A DNA stretch of 64,000 bases from an uncultured Christensenellaceae bacterium (lineage in GTDB: Bacteria; Bacillota; Clostridia; Christensenellales; Borkfalkiaceae), in assembly GCA_910588645.1 (NCBI GenBank), contig CAJUOY010000008.1, positions 1-64,000 of the forward strand. The letters are read 5' to 3'. Position numbers and translations under genes: made by a program. A model generated the notes under the pieces. The model made no database searches. It was not told the DNA's origin and worked only from the letters and a program-made list of their open reading frames with translations. Position 1 is the stretch's first letter; each line of letters begins with the position of its first letter. Positions 1 through 6,418 of the stretch are shown one piece after another.

Positions 1-42
1 ATTTTGATAGATACGGAATATAAAGTTGATATTGACTTATAA
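1..42 (+). CDS. Possible 3' end of a plus-strand gene cut by the window edge
   Basis: Frame 1 is open from the first base to a TAA at 40-42 (13 codons), and a strong hairpin with a T-run follows at 76-108, as expected for the end of a plus-strand gene. The other two plus frames hit stops immediately. Thirteen residues are too few to assign a family, so this is only a positional inference. Confidence 0.25.
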   Translation: MLIDTEYKVDIDL

Positions 43-75
43 ATTTCAATTTATCTTTCTAAAAGGTTTGTAGTA

Positions 76-108
76 AAAAGCTCTCGAACATATCGTTCGA
101 GAGCTTTT
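76..108. terminator. Bidirectional intrinsic terminator
   Basis: A perfect 14-bp inverted repeat (arms AAAAGCTCTCGAAC and its complement) with a 5-nt loop is flanked by A and T runs. It can end the gap transcript from the right and any transcript entering from the left edge. Confidence 0.8.
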
Positions 109-197
109 GTCCTTGCTTGAAAGTATAACTCTTAATAATTTAGTTTTTTAATTCCCTATGGGAAGTGCGCTTTGACGTCGGGCTTTGATTTTACTTT

Positions 198-1214
198 TTA
201 CTTCAATTCAGCAAAGTACTTGATAGTCCTTACCATCTGAGAAGTGTAAGAATTTTCGTTATCGTACCAGGATACAACCTTGACAAGAGTCGTACCATCG
301 CCGAGAGGCATACACTTTGTCTGCGTAGCATCGAAAAGCGAACCGTAAGTCATACCGATAACGTCGCTGGATACAATCTCTTCCTCGGTATAACCGTAGG
401 AAGCGGAAGCCGCAGCCTTCATAGCGTCGTTTACAGCCTTAGCGTCTACTTCGCCTTCGCAAACAGCGATGAGCTGCGTAAGCGAACCGGTGGGAACGGG
501 TACGCGCTGTGCGCATCCGTCAAGCACGCCGTTGAGTTCGGGAATAACAAGTCCAATAGCTTTTGCAGCACCAGTCGAGTTGGGAACGATATTGCAAGCA
601 GCTGCTCTTGCTCTTCTCAGATCTCCCTTTCTGTGGGGACCGTCGAGAACCATCTGATCGCCAGTGTAAGCGTGAATAGTCGTCATATAGCCCTTTTTGA
701 TTTTGCAGAGCTTATTCAAAGTGTCGGCCATAGGCGCAAGGCAGTTGGTCGTGCAACTTGCCGCCGAAATAACCGTATCGTTAGCGGTCAATGTATTTTC
801 GTTAACGCTGTATACAACGGTGGGAAGATCGTTACCTGCAGGTGCGGAAATAACGACTTTCTTTGCTCCGGCCTTGATATGAGCCGAGGATTTCTCTTTT
901 GAGCAGTAGAAACCGGTACATTCGAGAACTACGTCTACTTCGTGCTGCTTCCAAGGAAGGTTTACCGCGTCTTTCTCGGCATAGATTTTGATCGTCTTAC
1001 CGTTTACGGTAATGGAATCCTCGCCGGCCACTACGGTTTCAGCGTACTTATATTTTCCCTGAGCCGAATCGTACTTCAAAAGGTGAGCAAGCATTTTGGG
1101 GCTTGTCAAGTCGTTAATAGCTACGATTTCATAGCCTTCAGCATCAAACATCTGTCTGAATGCAAGACGGCCGATACGGCCAAATCCGTTGATTGCAACT
1201 TTTACATTTGCCAT
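198..1214 (-). CDS. gap: Glyceraldehyde-3-phosphate dehydrogenase
   Basis: Glycolytic GAPDH converts glyceraldehyde-3-phosphate, phosphate and NAD+ to 1,3-bisphosphoglycerate in the cytoplasm. The 338-residue protein has the usual length, an N-terminal Rossmann motif (NGFGRIGR), the catalytic cysteine C154 in SAASCTTN and the base H181 in TTIHAYTGDQ. The aspartate after the second strand (D35) indicates NAD rather than NADP preference. The ATG is preceded by GGAGG at good spacing. It has its own promoter and is divergent from fba, so two neighbouring steps of lower glycolysis share one 210-bp control region. The product call is secure; whether it works mainly in glycolysis or gluconeogenesis cannot be read here. 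Confidence 0.98.
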   Translation of the reverse strand: MANVKVAINGFGRIGRLAFRQMFDAEGYEIVAINDLTSPKMLAHLLKYDSAQGKYKYAETVVAGEDSITVNGKTIKIYAEKDAVNLPWKQHEVDVVLECTGFYCSKEKSSAHIKAGAKKVVISAPAGNDLPTVVYSVNENTLTANDTVISAASCTTNCLAPMADTLNKLCKIKKGYMTTIHAYTGDQMVLDGPHRKGDLRRARAAACNIVPNSTGAAKAIGLVIPELNGVLDGCAQRVPVPTGSLTQLIAVCEGEVDAKAVNDAMKAAASASYGYTEEEIVSSDVIGMTYGSLFDATQTKCMPLGDGTTLVKVVSWYDNENSYTSQMVRTIKYFAELK

Positions 1215-1265
1215 AAAATTAAATTCCTCCGAATTTTTATTGATAAATATATATCAAACATTATC

Positions 1266-1294
1266 AGTATAGCAAAATAATGCGTTCAAGTCAA
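1266..1294 (-). promoter_or_regulatory. Sigma-A-type promoter of gap
   Basis: On the minus strand: TTGACT (1289-1294), a 17-bp spacer, TATACT (1266-1271). The predicted start near 1259 gives a leader of about 45 nt that contains GGAGG. Confidence 0.85.
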
Positions 1295-1363
1295 CAAATT
1301 ATCGAAAGTTTTTTATGCGTGAAATAAATAACGAACAACTTACAAAAATCTTTAAAAATATAC

Positions 1364-1392
1364 TTGAATTTTAATTAAACTTGAATTATACT
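1364..1392 (+). promoter_or_regulatory. Sigma-A-type promoter of fba
   Basis: TTGAAT (1364-1369), a 17-bp spacer, TATACT (1387-1392). Transcription would start near 1399, giving a leader of about 27 nt that carries the GGAGG of fba. Confidence 0.8.
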
Positions 1393-1425
1393 TATATAAG
1401 GTAAAAAATTAATCGGAGGATTTTT

Positions 1426-2292
1426 ATGGCGCTGGTTTCAGCTAAAGAAATGCTTGAAAAAGCAAGAGAAGGCAAATATGCCGTAGGACAATTCAACATC
1501 AATAACTTGGAATGGACAAAATCCATTTTGCAGACGGCGCAGGAGCTCAACTCACCCGTAATTCTCGGCGTGTCCGAAGGCGCAGGCAAATATATGACTG
1601 GCTTTAAGACAGTTTCCGCTATGGTAAAAGCTATGATTGAGGAACTTAAAATTACCGTTCCCGTTGCTTTACACCTCGATCACGGTACTTACGAAGGCTG
1701 TTATAAGTGCATCGAAGCGGGCTTCTCCTCCATTATGTTTGACGGTTCTCACTTCCCTATTGAAGAAAATATTGCAAAAACAAAAGAACTTGTTGAAATT
1801 TGCGCACAGAAAGGCATGAGCCTTGAAGCAGAAGTCGGTTCTATCGGCGGTGAAGAAGACGGCGTTATCGGAAGAGGCGAATGCGCAGAACCCGAAGAAT
1901 GCAAAAAAATTGCAGACCTGGGCGTGACTATGCTTGCTGCCGGTATCGGCAATATACACGGCAAATATCCCGCCGACTGGGCAGGACTCAGCTTTGAAAC
2001 ACTTGAAGCAGTTAAAAACAAGGTAGGTAAAATGCCCCTTGTTCTTCACGGCGGCACAGGTATTCCTACCGATATGATCAAAAAGGCAATATCTCTCGGA
2101 GTAGCGAAAATCAACGTTAATACCGAATGCCAGCTTGCTTTCCAGGAAGCTACAAGAAAGTATATCGAGGACGGAAAGGATTTGCAAGGCAAAGGTTTTG
2201 ATCCCCGCAAACTTCTTGCTCCCGGCAGCCAGGCGATCAAAGATACGGTTAAAGAGAAAATGGAAATTTTCGGAAGCATAAATAAAGCGTAA
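1426..2292 (+). CDS. fba: Class II fructose-bisphosphate aldolase
   Basis: Zinc-dependent aldolase that cleaves fructose-1,6-bisphosphate into dihydroxyacetone phosphate and glyceraldehyde-3-phosphate. The 288 residues match the FbaA/GatY-type class II family. D85 and H86 in ALHLDHG supply the catalytic base and a zinc ligand; further zinc histidines lie in GIGNIHGKY and LHGGTG. The GATINVNT-type phosphate-binding segment appears as VAKINVNTE. The start has GGAGG 6 nt upstream. The gene is monocistronic with its own promoter and a strong terminator directly after. The related tagatose-bisphosphate aldolases are an alternative, but the pairing with gap favours the glycolytic role. Confidence 0.95.
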   Translation: MALVSAKEMLEKAREGKYAVGQFNINNLEWTKSILQTAQELNSPVILGVSEGAGKYMTGFKTVSAMVKAMIEELKITVPVALHLDHGTYEGCYKCIEAGFSSIMFDGSHFPIEENIAKTKELVEICAQKGMSLEAEVGSIGGEEDGVIGRGECAEPEECKKIADLGVTMLAAGIGNIHGKYPADWAGLSFETLEAVKNKVGKMPLVLHGGTGIPTDMIKKAISLGVAKINVNTECQLAFQEATRKYIEDGKDLQGKGFDPRKLLAPGSQAIKDTVKEKMEIFGSINKA

Positions 2293-2307
2293 AAGTAAAT
2301 AGTTATG

Positions 2308-2340
2308 AAGCGCCGTCGGTTTTGAACCGACGGCGCTTTT
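2308..2340 (+). terminator. Intrinsic terminator of fba
   Basis: GC-rich inverted repeat (AAGCGCCGTCGGTT, loop TTGA, complementary arm) followed by TTTT, 16 nt after the fba stop codon. Confidence 0.9.
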
Positions 2341-2383
2341 ATCGTATAGTTTAAATTTATTAAAATCGCGCAAAATAAAGATT

Positions 2384-2803
2384 ATGAAAAGAAAAGTATT
2401 ATTAATATCCGTAATTATAATGATTTTCAGCGCGTTTATCACCATGTCTGCCTGTACCCTTTCGGCCGAGGGCTCCATTAAAGCGATCACTAAACCTTAT
2501 ATGGCAGAATATGAATGCATAGAAGCGCGATTGGGAAACAATAATCTGCTTGAAAAGTACGATTATATTATCATTAGTCTTCTTGATAAAGATACAATGG
2601 AAGTCAGTTTTAAACCAAAAAACAGCGATAAAAAGACTTTTAAAGGCAACTATAAAGTGAACACCGAAACACGGGAATTTACGGGTGAAGTAGGTATATT
2701 AGGTGCTTCTTTTAAAGAGACGGTAAAAATCGAAAAAGGGGAATTTATTATAACAAAAAATATCCTCTCAATGCCGCTTATTATGAAATTCAAAATGAAA
2801 TAA
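2384..2803 (+). CDS. Putative small lipoprotein, unknown function
   Basis: A 139-residue protein that I do not recognise. It starts with a basic N-terminus (MKRK) and a hydrophobic segment ending in TMSAC, a plausible lipobox with C24 as the lipidated residue, so it is probably anchored to the outer face of the membrane. The remainder is beta-rich and charged, with alternating strands such as MEVSFKPK and TFKGNYKV that suggest a small beta-barrel or lipocalin-like fold, although no family motif is evident. There is no good Shine-Dalgarno sequence; AAATAAAGATT precedes the ATG. It is a single gene between two terminators. Reality of the gene is fairly sure; function is unknown. Confidence 0.7.
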   Translation: MKRKVLLISVIIMIFSAFITMSACTLSAEGSIKAITKPYMAEYECIEARLGNNNLLEKYDYIIISLLDKDTMEVSFKPKNSDKKTFKGNYKVNTETREFTGEVGILGASFKETVKIEKGEFIITKNILSMPLIMKFKMK

Positions 2804-2806
2804 ATA

Positions 2807-2832
2807 AAAGCGTGCCTTTAAGGCACGCTTTT
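2807..2832. terminator. Bidirectional terminator between convergent genes
   Basis: AAAGCGTGCC, loop TTTA and AGGCACGCTTT followed by T's on both strands; it ends at base 2832, immediately before the stop codon of the convergent minus-strand gene. Confidence 0.85.
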
Positions 2833-3189
2833 TCAATTATTTTTATCGGGATTATAATTGCCTGTAATCTCTTCCAGCCCCTCGGTTCCGACGGTCTGAA
2901 ACACCGTCTTGTCGGCGGCTTTTGAAGTTACGGACTGTTTCATAACGTCGTCTATCGTCATCTGCCCAGCCTCATGCTGTTGCATTGCAATCAATTTTTC
3001 CGTTTCGGCGTCATAAATCGCGCAATCGTAGTCCATTTTTGCAAGATTTTTATCGGAATACATATTTCTGATGTCGCGCATTTGTTGATTATATAAATTC
3101 CTTTTATGTGACCAAACGATCAGATAAATCAAAAAAATCAATACAAATAGCGAACATACCGTTATCGTAATAATATAAGGCACTTCCAT
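2833..3189 (-). CDS. Small single-pass membrane protein, unknown function
   Basis: A 118-residue protein of no family that I recognise. One transmembrane helix (about residues 5-27) is followed by a basic stop-transfer segment (SHKRN) and a polar, probably cytoplasmic tail. The reading frame extends upstream to a GTG at 3228, but that codon lies upstream of the -10 box of a perfect promoter (3196-3224), so it cannot be in the mRNA. The ATG at 3189 lies 6 nt after the -10 box, so translation most likely begins at the 5' end of a leaderless message. It converges with the lipoprotein gene at 2384 and shares its terminator. Confidence 0.65.
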   Translation of the reverse strand: MEVPYIITITVCSLFVLIFLIYLIVWSHKRNLYNQQMRDIRNMYSDKNLAKMDYDCAIYDAETEKLIAMQQHEAGQMTIDDVMKQSVTSKAADKTVFQTVGTEGLEEITGNYNPDKNN

Positions 3190-3195
3190 ACTTTT

Positions 3196-3224
3196 ATTAT
3201 ACTTCAAGAACCTAAATAAGTCAA
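3196..3224 (-). promoter_or_regulatory. Promoter giving a leaderless mRNA
   Basis: Minus strand: TTGACT (3219-3224), 17-bp spacer, TATAAT (3196-3201), then 6 nt to the ATG at 3189. The predicted transcription start falls on or next to the A of the ATG and no Shine-Dalgarno sequence can be present. Confidence 0.85.
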
Positions 3225-3296
3225 ACACTTTTTAAATTTATACCCCTTACCTATAATTACATATTTTGCCCGTAAAATAAATAATATATTAGTAAT

Positions 3297-4337
3297 ATGA
3301 AAAAAATTGTCTTTTGCGGCGGAGGAAGCGCCGGCCACGTCATACCCAACGTTGCTATAATCGAACAGTTAAAAGGAATTACCGAATGTGTATATCTGGG
3401 CACTAACGGCATAGAAAAGAAAATTTGTGCTGACAACAATATTAAATTTTACGAAGCCGAAGCGGTAAAACTTGTTCGCGGCAAAATTTTATGCAATCTT
3501 GCACTCCCTTTTAAACTTATTAAAAGCATAAAACAAGCTAAAAAAATTTTGGAAGATATAAAGCCTGATCTTGTATTTTGCAAGGGCGGCTACGTATGCG
3601 TCCCCCCCGCTATTGCAGCAAGCAAACTCGGAATACCGGTAATTACACACGAATCCGATATCAGCGCAGGTCTTGCCAATAAATTTATTGCAAAGCGTTG
3701 CGAAAAGGTATTAACTTCATTCCCTCAAACCGCAAAATCCTTTGATCGTGGAATATATACCGGTACGCCCATGCGGAACAGTCTGTTTGACAGGAACCGC
3801 GCAAAAGCACGGGAAAAATTCAATTTAGATATGAGACCGACTGTACTTGTAACAGGCGGCGGCAACGGCTCCGAGAAAATCAATAATGCGGTCAGAAATA
3901 TTGCGCCCAAATTGTGTAAGGATTACAATATCATACATCTTTGCGGAAAGGGAAAGGCGGTGCCACTATCCGTTTACGGTTATAAACAAATAGAATTCGA
4001 AAGCGATATGGGACTGGTCTACTCCTGCACGGACGTTGCCGTCTCGCGCTGCGGCTCAAATACTGCCAACGAACTTATAGCCCTAAAAATACCGTCGCTT
4101 TTTATTCCGCTTGAAAATAAGCGCAGTCGCGGCGATCAGGTAAAAAATGCAGAGTACTTTAAAAACAAAAAGTTATGCCGTGTGCTAAAAGAGAGCGAAC
4201 TTACCGAACAAAAGCTTATTGAAAATATTTATGCGCTTTTAAACGATACAAAACTAAAAAAAGCACTTGACGAAACTTCCGTCAAGTGCGGTAATGAAAA
4301 AATATTAAAAGAAATAATAAATACGCTTAAAAATTAA
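3297..4337 (+). CDS. MurG-like UDP-GlcNAc glycosyltransferase
   Basis: A GT-B fold glycosyltransferase of the MurG family (346 residues, normal length). MurG adds GlcNAc to undecaprenyl-pyrophosphoryl-MurNAc-pentapeptide to make lipid II on the inner membrane face. Visible motifs are the glycine loop GGGSAGHV (residues 8-15), the acceptor-side HESD motif, TGTPMRNS, and a C-terminal nucleotide-sugar site (SRCGSNTANELI, then a GDQVKNA segment). The last is divergent from the usual SRAGA and DHQ forms. It stands alone, far from any division/cell-wall cluster, and its 3' end overlaps mntP convergently by 11 nt. No Shine-Dalgarno sequence is seen; TATATT lies 6 nt before the ATG. It could be the housekeeping MurG or a paralogue with another lipid acceptor. 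Confidence 0.8.
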   Translation: MKKIVFCGGGSAGHVIPNVAIIEQLKGITECVYLGTNGIEKKICADNNIKFYEAEAVKLVRGKILCNLALPFKLIKSIKQAKKILEDIKPDLVFCKGGYVCVPPAIAASKLGIPVITHESDISAGLANKFIAKRCEKVLTSFPQTAKSFDRGIYTGTPMRNSLFDRNRAKAREKFNLDMRPTVLVTGGGNGSEKINNAVRNIAPKLCKDYNIIHLCGKGKAVPLSVYGYKQIEFESDMGLVYSCTDVAVSRCGSNTANELIALKIPSLFIPLENKRSRGDQVKNAEYFKNKKLCRVLKESELTEQKLIENIYALLNDTKLKKALDETSVKCGNEKILKEIINTLKN

Positions 4338-4950
4338 TAATACCGTACCCGCCAAGCAAAATTTTTATAGCAATCAAAATCAGAATTACTCCACCTGCTA
4401 TTTCTGCCGCGCTGGCTTTTTTACGAAACAGTTTACCGACTTTAACGCCGATTATTACACCTGCCGTTGAAATAGCAAAAGTTGTAACACCTATAATTAC
4501 AACGCTGATCCACGCCCAAAGCTGAATGTTTGTTACACCGCTCAACATTGCGTTGAGACTGAACCCCAAAAAGAAAGCGTCTATGCTTGTTGCAACTCCC
4601 TGAAAAAGAACTTCAGTAACGGAAAATTCTTTGGGTTTGACTTCCTCTACAGGCGCGCGCAATTCCTTTATACCGTCAAATATCATTTTGCCGCCTATTA
4701 TCGTCAATAGTCCAAATGCAATCCAATGATCCACCGCATCAAAGGTTTCTATCCGCTGAAAGGCCATACCAATATAAAATCCTAAAATCGGCATTATGGC
4801 CTGAAATAAACCGAAAACAAGCGGCATAAATACGGCTTTTCGTTTATTCAGTTTTTGATATACCATTCCGTCGCATATGGAAACCGCGAAAGCATCCATA
4901 GACAAAGAAACTCCGGAAAGGAATACAGATATAATCATTCCAAAAGTCAT
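4327..4950 (-). CDS. mntP: Manganese efflux pump MntP-like
   Basis: A 207-residue integral membrane protein with six predicted helices, matching the MntP (DUF204/YebN) family that exports Mn2+. The two family half-repeats are visible, each with a conserved acidic residue in a membrane segment: SLSMDAFAVSICDG (about residues 16-29) and ATSIDAFFLGFSL. Family members are often controlled by a yybP-ykoY manganese riboswitch. Here the ATG lies 6 nt after a TATAAT box, so there is no room for one and the mRNA is predicted to be leaderless. Its 3' end overlaps the convergent MurG-like gene by 11 nt without an intervening terminator. Confidence 0.9.
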   Translation of the reverse strand: MTFGMIISVFLSGVSLSMDAFAVSICDGMVYQKLNKRKAVFMPLVFGLFQAIMPILGFYIGMAFQRIETFDAVDHWIAFGLLTIIGGKMIFDGIKELRAPVEEVKPKEFSVTEVLFQGVATSIDAFFLGFSLNAMLSGVTNIQLWAWISVVIIGVTTFAISTAGVIIGVKVGKLFRKKASAAEIAGGVILILIAIKILLGGYGIINF

Positions 4951-4956
4951 AGCGGT

Positions 4957-4986
4957 ATTATAACATATGATTTTCTCTTTTGTAAA
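4957..4986 (-). promoter_or_regulatory. Promoter of mntP, leaderless type
   Basis: Minus strand: TTTACA (4981-4986), 18-bp spacer, TATAAT (4957-4962), then ACCGCT and the ATG of mntP at 4950. No Shine-Dalgarno sequence. Confidence 0.8.
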
Positions 4987-5012
4987 TGATTATGCTCCAA
5001 GGACGCAATTTA

Positions 5013-5777
5013 TTATTGCAAATTGCAATTTTCATCATCGGATCCAATACTTTCTTCTGTAACAGCTAATTCGGCAATTACATCCGGTTTGCGCAGCCAC
5101 AATAGATTTTTAAAATCAACCTTGATCTTGCCGTCTTCTATTGTAAATCTATTGTAAAGCCACAGTAAATATCCTAAAACAGTAAATATTGCAACAAGTA
5201 TGACCACCCAAACCATTACTCCGCCGTATCCGAGATCGTTTACATCCAAAAAGAAATAAGGATATTCGAAATTTTCAATAGCCGCGCCGAGAATAAATAC
5301 GTAACATACATATGCAAGCGGAATAATAAGACTTAAAAGCGGTGCAAATATAGACACCGACTTTTTTTCTTCAAATAAAAAGTAATCGATTATAAACATC
5401 AACGGCGCAACTACGTGGTAAGACAGGTTGCCGAGATTACGCCAAAAATCAGCAGTGAACGGTTCGCCAAGTAAAGATATGTAAACAAGGAAAGTTACTA
5501 AAATCATAACCGTAGTCATAAATTTCAATGTTATTATTTTCCTGTTGTACCCCTCCTTTTCACCTGCATATACTCTTTTAACGTTATCCGTCAAAACTAT
5601 TACTGAAACTGCAAAGACAAAATAATTGCTTAAATTAGTATAATACTTTAAAAACTCCCAAGTTATATCATTGGGGCCCTCTCCTACGTAAAACACGCTG
5701 AAAGTCAGCAACACCGCAAGCAACGATACACAGCACATTACAATACGGTAAATCATCTGATTAAGAAGATTTTTCAT
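5013..5777 (-). CDS. Pr6Pr-like six-helix membrane protein
   Basis: A 254-residue polytopic membrane protein with about six hydrophobic helices and a short charged C-terminal tail. The segments YYTNLSNYFV near residue 45, a helix with HVVAPLMFIIDYFLF and the later YPYFFLDVNDLGYGG match what I know of the Pr6Pr family, which is related to the FAR-17a/AIG1 superfamily. Eukaryotic AIG1 members hydrolyse fatty-acid esters of hydroxy fatty acids; whether bacterial ones do is unknown, so no reaction is assigned. The start has AAGGAAAG 8 nt upstream. It is a single gene with its own promoter. Confidence 0.65.
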   Translation of the reverse strand: MKNLLNQMIYRIVMCCVSLLAVLLTFSVFYVGEGPNDITWEFLKYYTNLSNYFVFAVSVIVLTDNVKRVYAGEKEGYNRKIITLKFMTTVMILVTFLVYISLLGEPFTADFWRNLGNLSYHVVAPLMFIIDYFLFEEKKSVSIFAPLLSLIIPLAYVCYVFILGAAIENFEYPYFFLDVNDLGYGGVMVWVVILVAIFTVLGYLLWLYNRFTIEDGKIKVDFKNLLWLRKPDVIAELAVTEESIGSDDENCNLQ

Positions 5778-5809
5778 TTTGACACTTTCCTTATAAATTT
5801 ATTAATATA

Positions 5810-5838
5810 ATTTTAGCAATTTGTTTCATATAATGCAA
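5810..5838 (-). promoter_or_regulatory. Promoter of the Pr6Pr-like gene
   Basis: Minus strand: TTGCAT (5833-5838), 17-bp spacer, TAAAAT (5810-5815), about 32 nt upstream of the ATG; the leader includes AAGGAAAG. Confidence 0.7.
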
Positions 5839-5927
5839 CAATTCTTAAAAACTTATTGATTTATCAACAAGCTTGTACCTTTTTAACATTTAAATATCAA
5901 ATTTAAAAAATATTAATAACATAAAAA

Positions 5928-5971
5928 AAGTCTAAACCAAAACAATAAGCAATTTGTTTCAATTTAGACTT
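5928..5971 (-). terminator. Terminator of tRNA-Pro
   Basis: On the minus strand AAGTCTAAA and TTTAGACTT form the base of a long hairpin with an inner AAACAA/TTGTTT helix, followed by a T-run. It begins 4 nt after the tRNA CCA end. Confidence 0.8.
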
Positions 5972-5975
5972 AAAT

Positions 5976-6052
5976 TGGTTGAGGTGACGGGACTTGAACC
6001 CACGACCTTCTGGTCCCTAACCAGACGCGCTACCAAACTGCGCTACACCTCA
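5976..6052 (-). tRNA. tRNA-Pro(AGG), CCA encoded
   Basis: A full cloverleaf of 77 nt: acceptor TGAGGTG/CACCTCA, D-arm GCGC with A14, G18G19 and A21, anticodon stem TCTGG/CCAGA with loop TTAGGGA, variable loop AGGTC, canonical T-loop TTCAAGT, discriminator A and encoded CCA. The anticodon is AGG with G37, as usual for proline. A34 on a proline tRNA is less common in bacteria than UGG or GGG; a tadA gene lies in the same window at 60741. Confidence 0.93.
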
Positions 6053-6067
6053 TTGATAACATTAACT

Positions 6068-6095
6068 ATTATACTTATATTCACAAAAAATGCAA
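6068..6095 (-). promoter_or_regulatory. Promoter of tRNA-Pro
   Basis: Minus strand: TTGCAT (6090-6095), 16-bp spacer, TATAAT (6068-6073), about 15 nt upstream of the tRNA 5' end. Confidence 0.7.
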
Positions 6096-6181
6096 ATGGT
6101 TTTACCTGCATTTTTATAAAATTTTTATTTTTTTATAAAATTTTTAAGCATACAAATACAGCGCAAAAAATAACATTAAAA

Positions 6182-6211
6182 CATATAAGACGGCTTTCGC
6201 CGCCTTATATG
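6182..6211 (-). terminator. Terminator of tRNA-Gly
   Basis: On the minus strand CATATAAGGCGG, a CGAAAG loop and CCGTCTTATATG (one G-U pair) form a hairpin followed by a T-rich stretch, about 20 nt after the tRNA-Gly CCA end. Confidence 0.75.
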
Positions 6212-6232
6212 CAAAAATCGTCGTTTATGACG

Positions 6233-6307
6233 TGGAGCAGGTGACGGGAGTCGGACCCGCCGAAATCAGCTTGGGAAGCTGACGCCATACCGATAGGCGA
6301 CACCTGC
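6233..6307 (-). tRNA. tRNA-Gly(CCC) with unusual T-loop, CCA encoded
   Basis: A 75-nt cloverleaf: acceptor GCAGGTG/CACCTGC, D-stem GCC/GGC, anticodon stem TCAGC/GCTGA with loop TTCCCAA (anticodon CCC), T-stem GCGGG/CCCGT, discriminator T and encoded CCA. The T-loop reads TCCGACT, so position 55, normally the pseudouridine that pairs with G18, is C. Position 15 is T and position 48 is G, so the usual Levitt pair is also altered. The D-loop keeps G18G19. It has its own promoter and terminator, so it looks expressed. Confidence 0.88.
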
Positions 6308-6316
6308 ATTTATTAA

Positions 6317-6345
6317 AATATATCACATCTGGATTTATATGTCAA
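6317..6345 (-). promoter_or_regulatory. Promoter of tRNA-Gly
   Basis: Minus strand: consensus TTGACA (6340-6345), 17-bp spacer, TATATT (6317-6322), 9 nt upstream of the tRNA 5' end. Confidence 0.85.
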
Positions 6346-6418
6346 AGATTTTACAAACAAAAAAGGATATAATGATTAAAACCCGTTCGTGTCGTCAAAA
6401 ATATAGACGGAGGCTTTT

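Noticed and set aside
4951..5012. yybP-ykoY manganese riboswitch upstream of mntP
   Set aside because: Expected for many mntP genes, but the promoter -10 box is only 6 nt from the ATG, leaving no leader.
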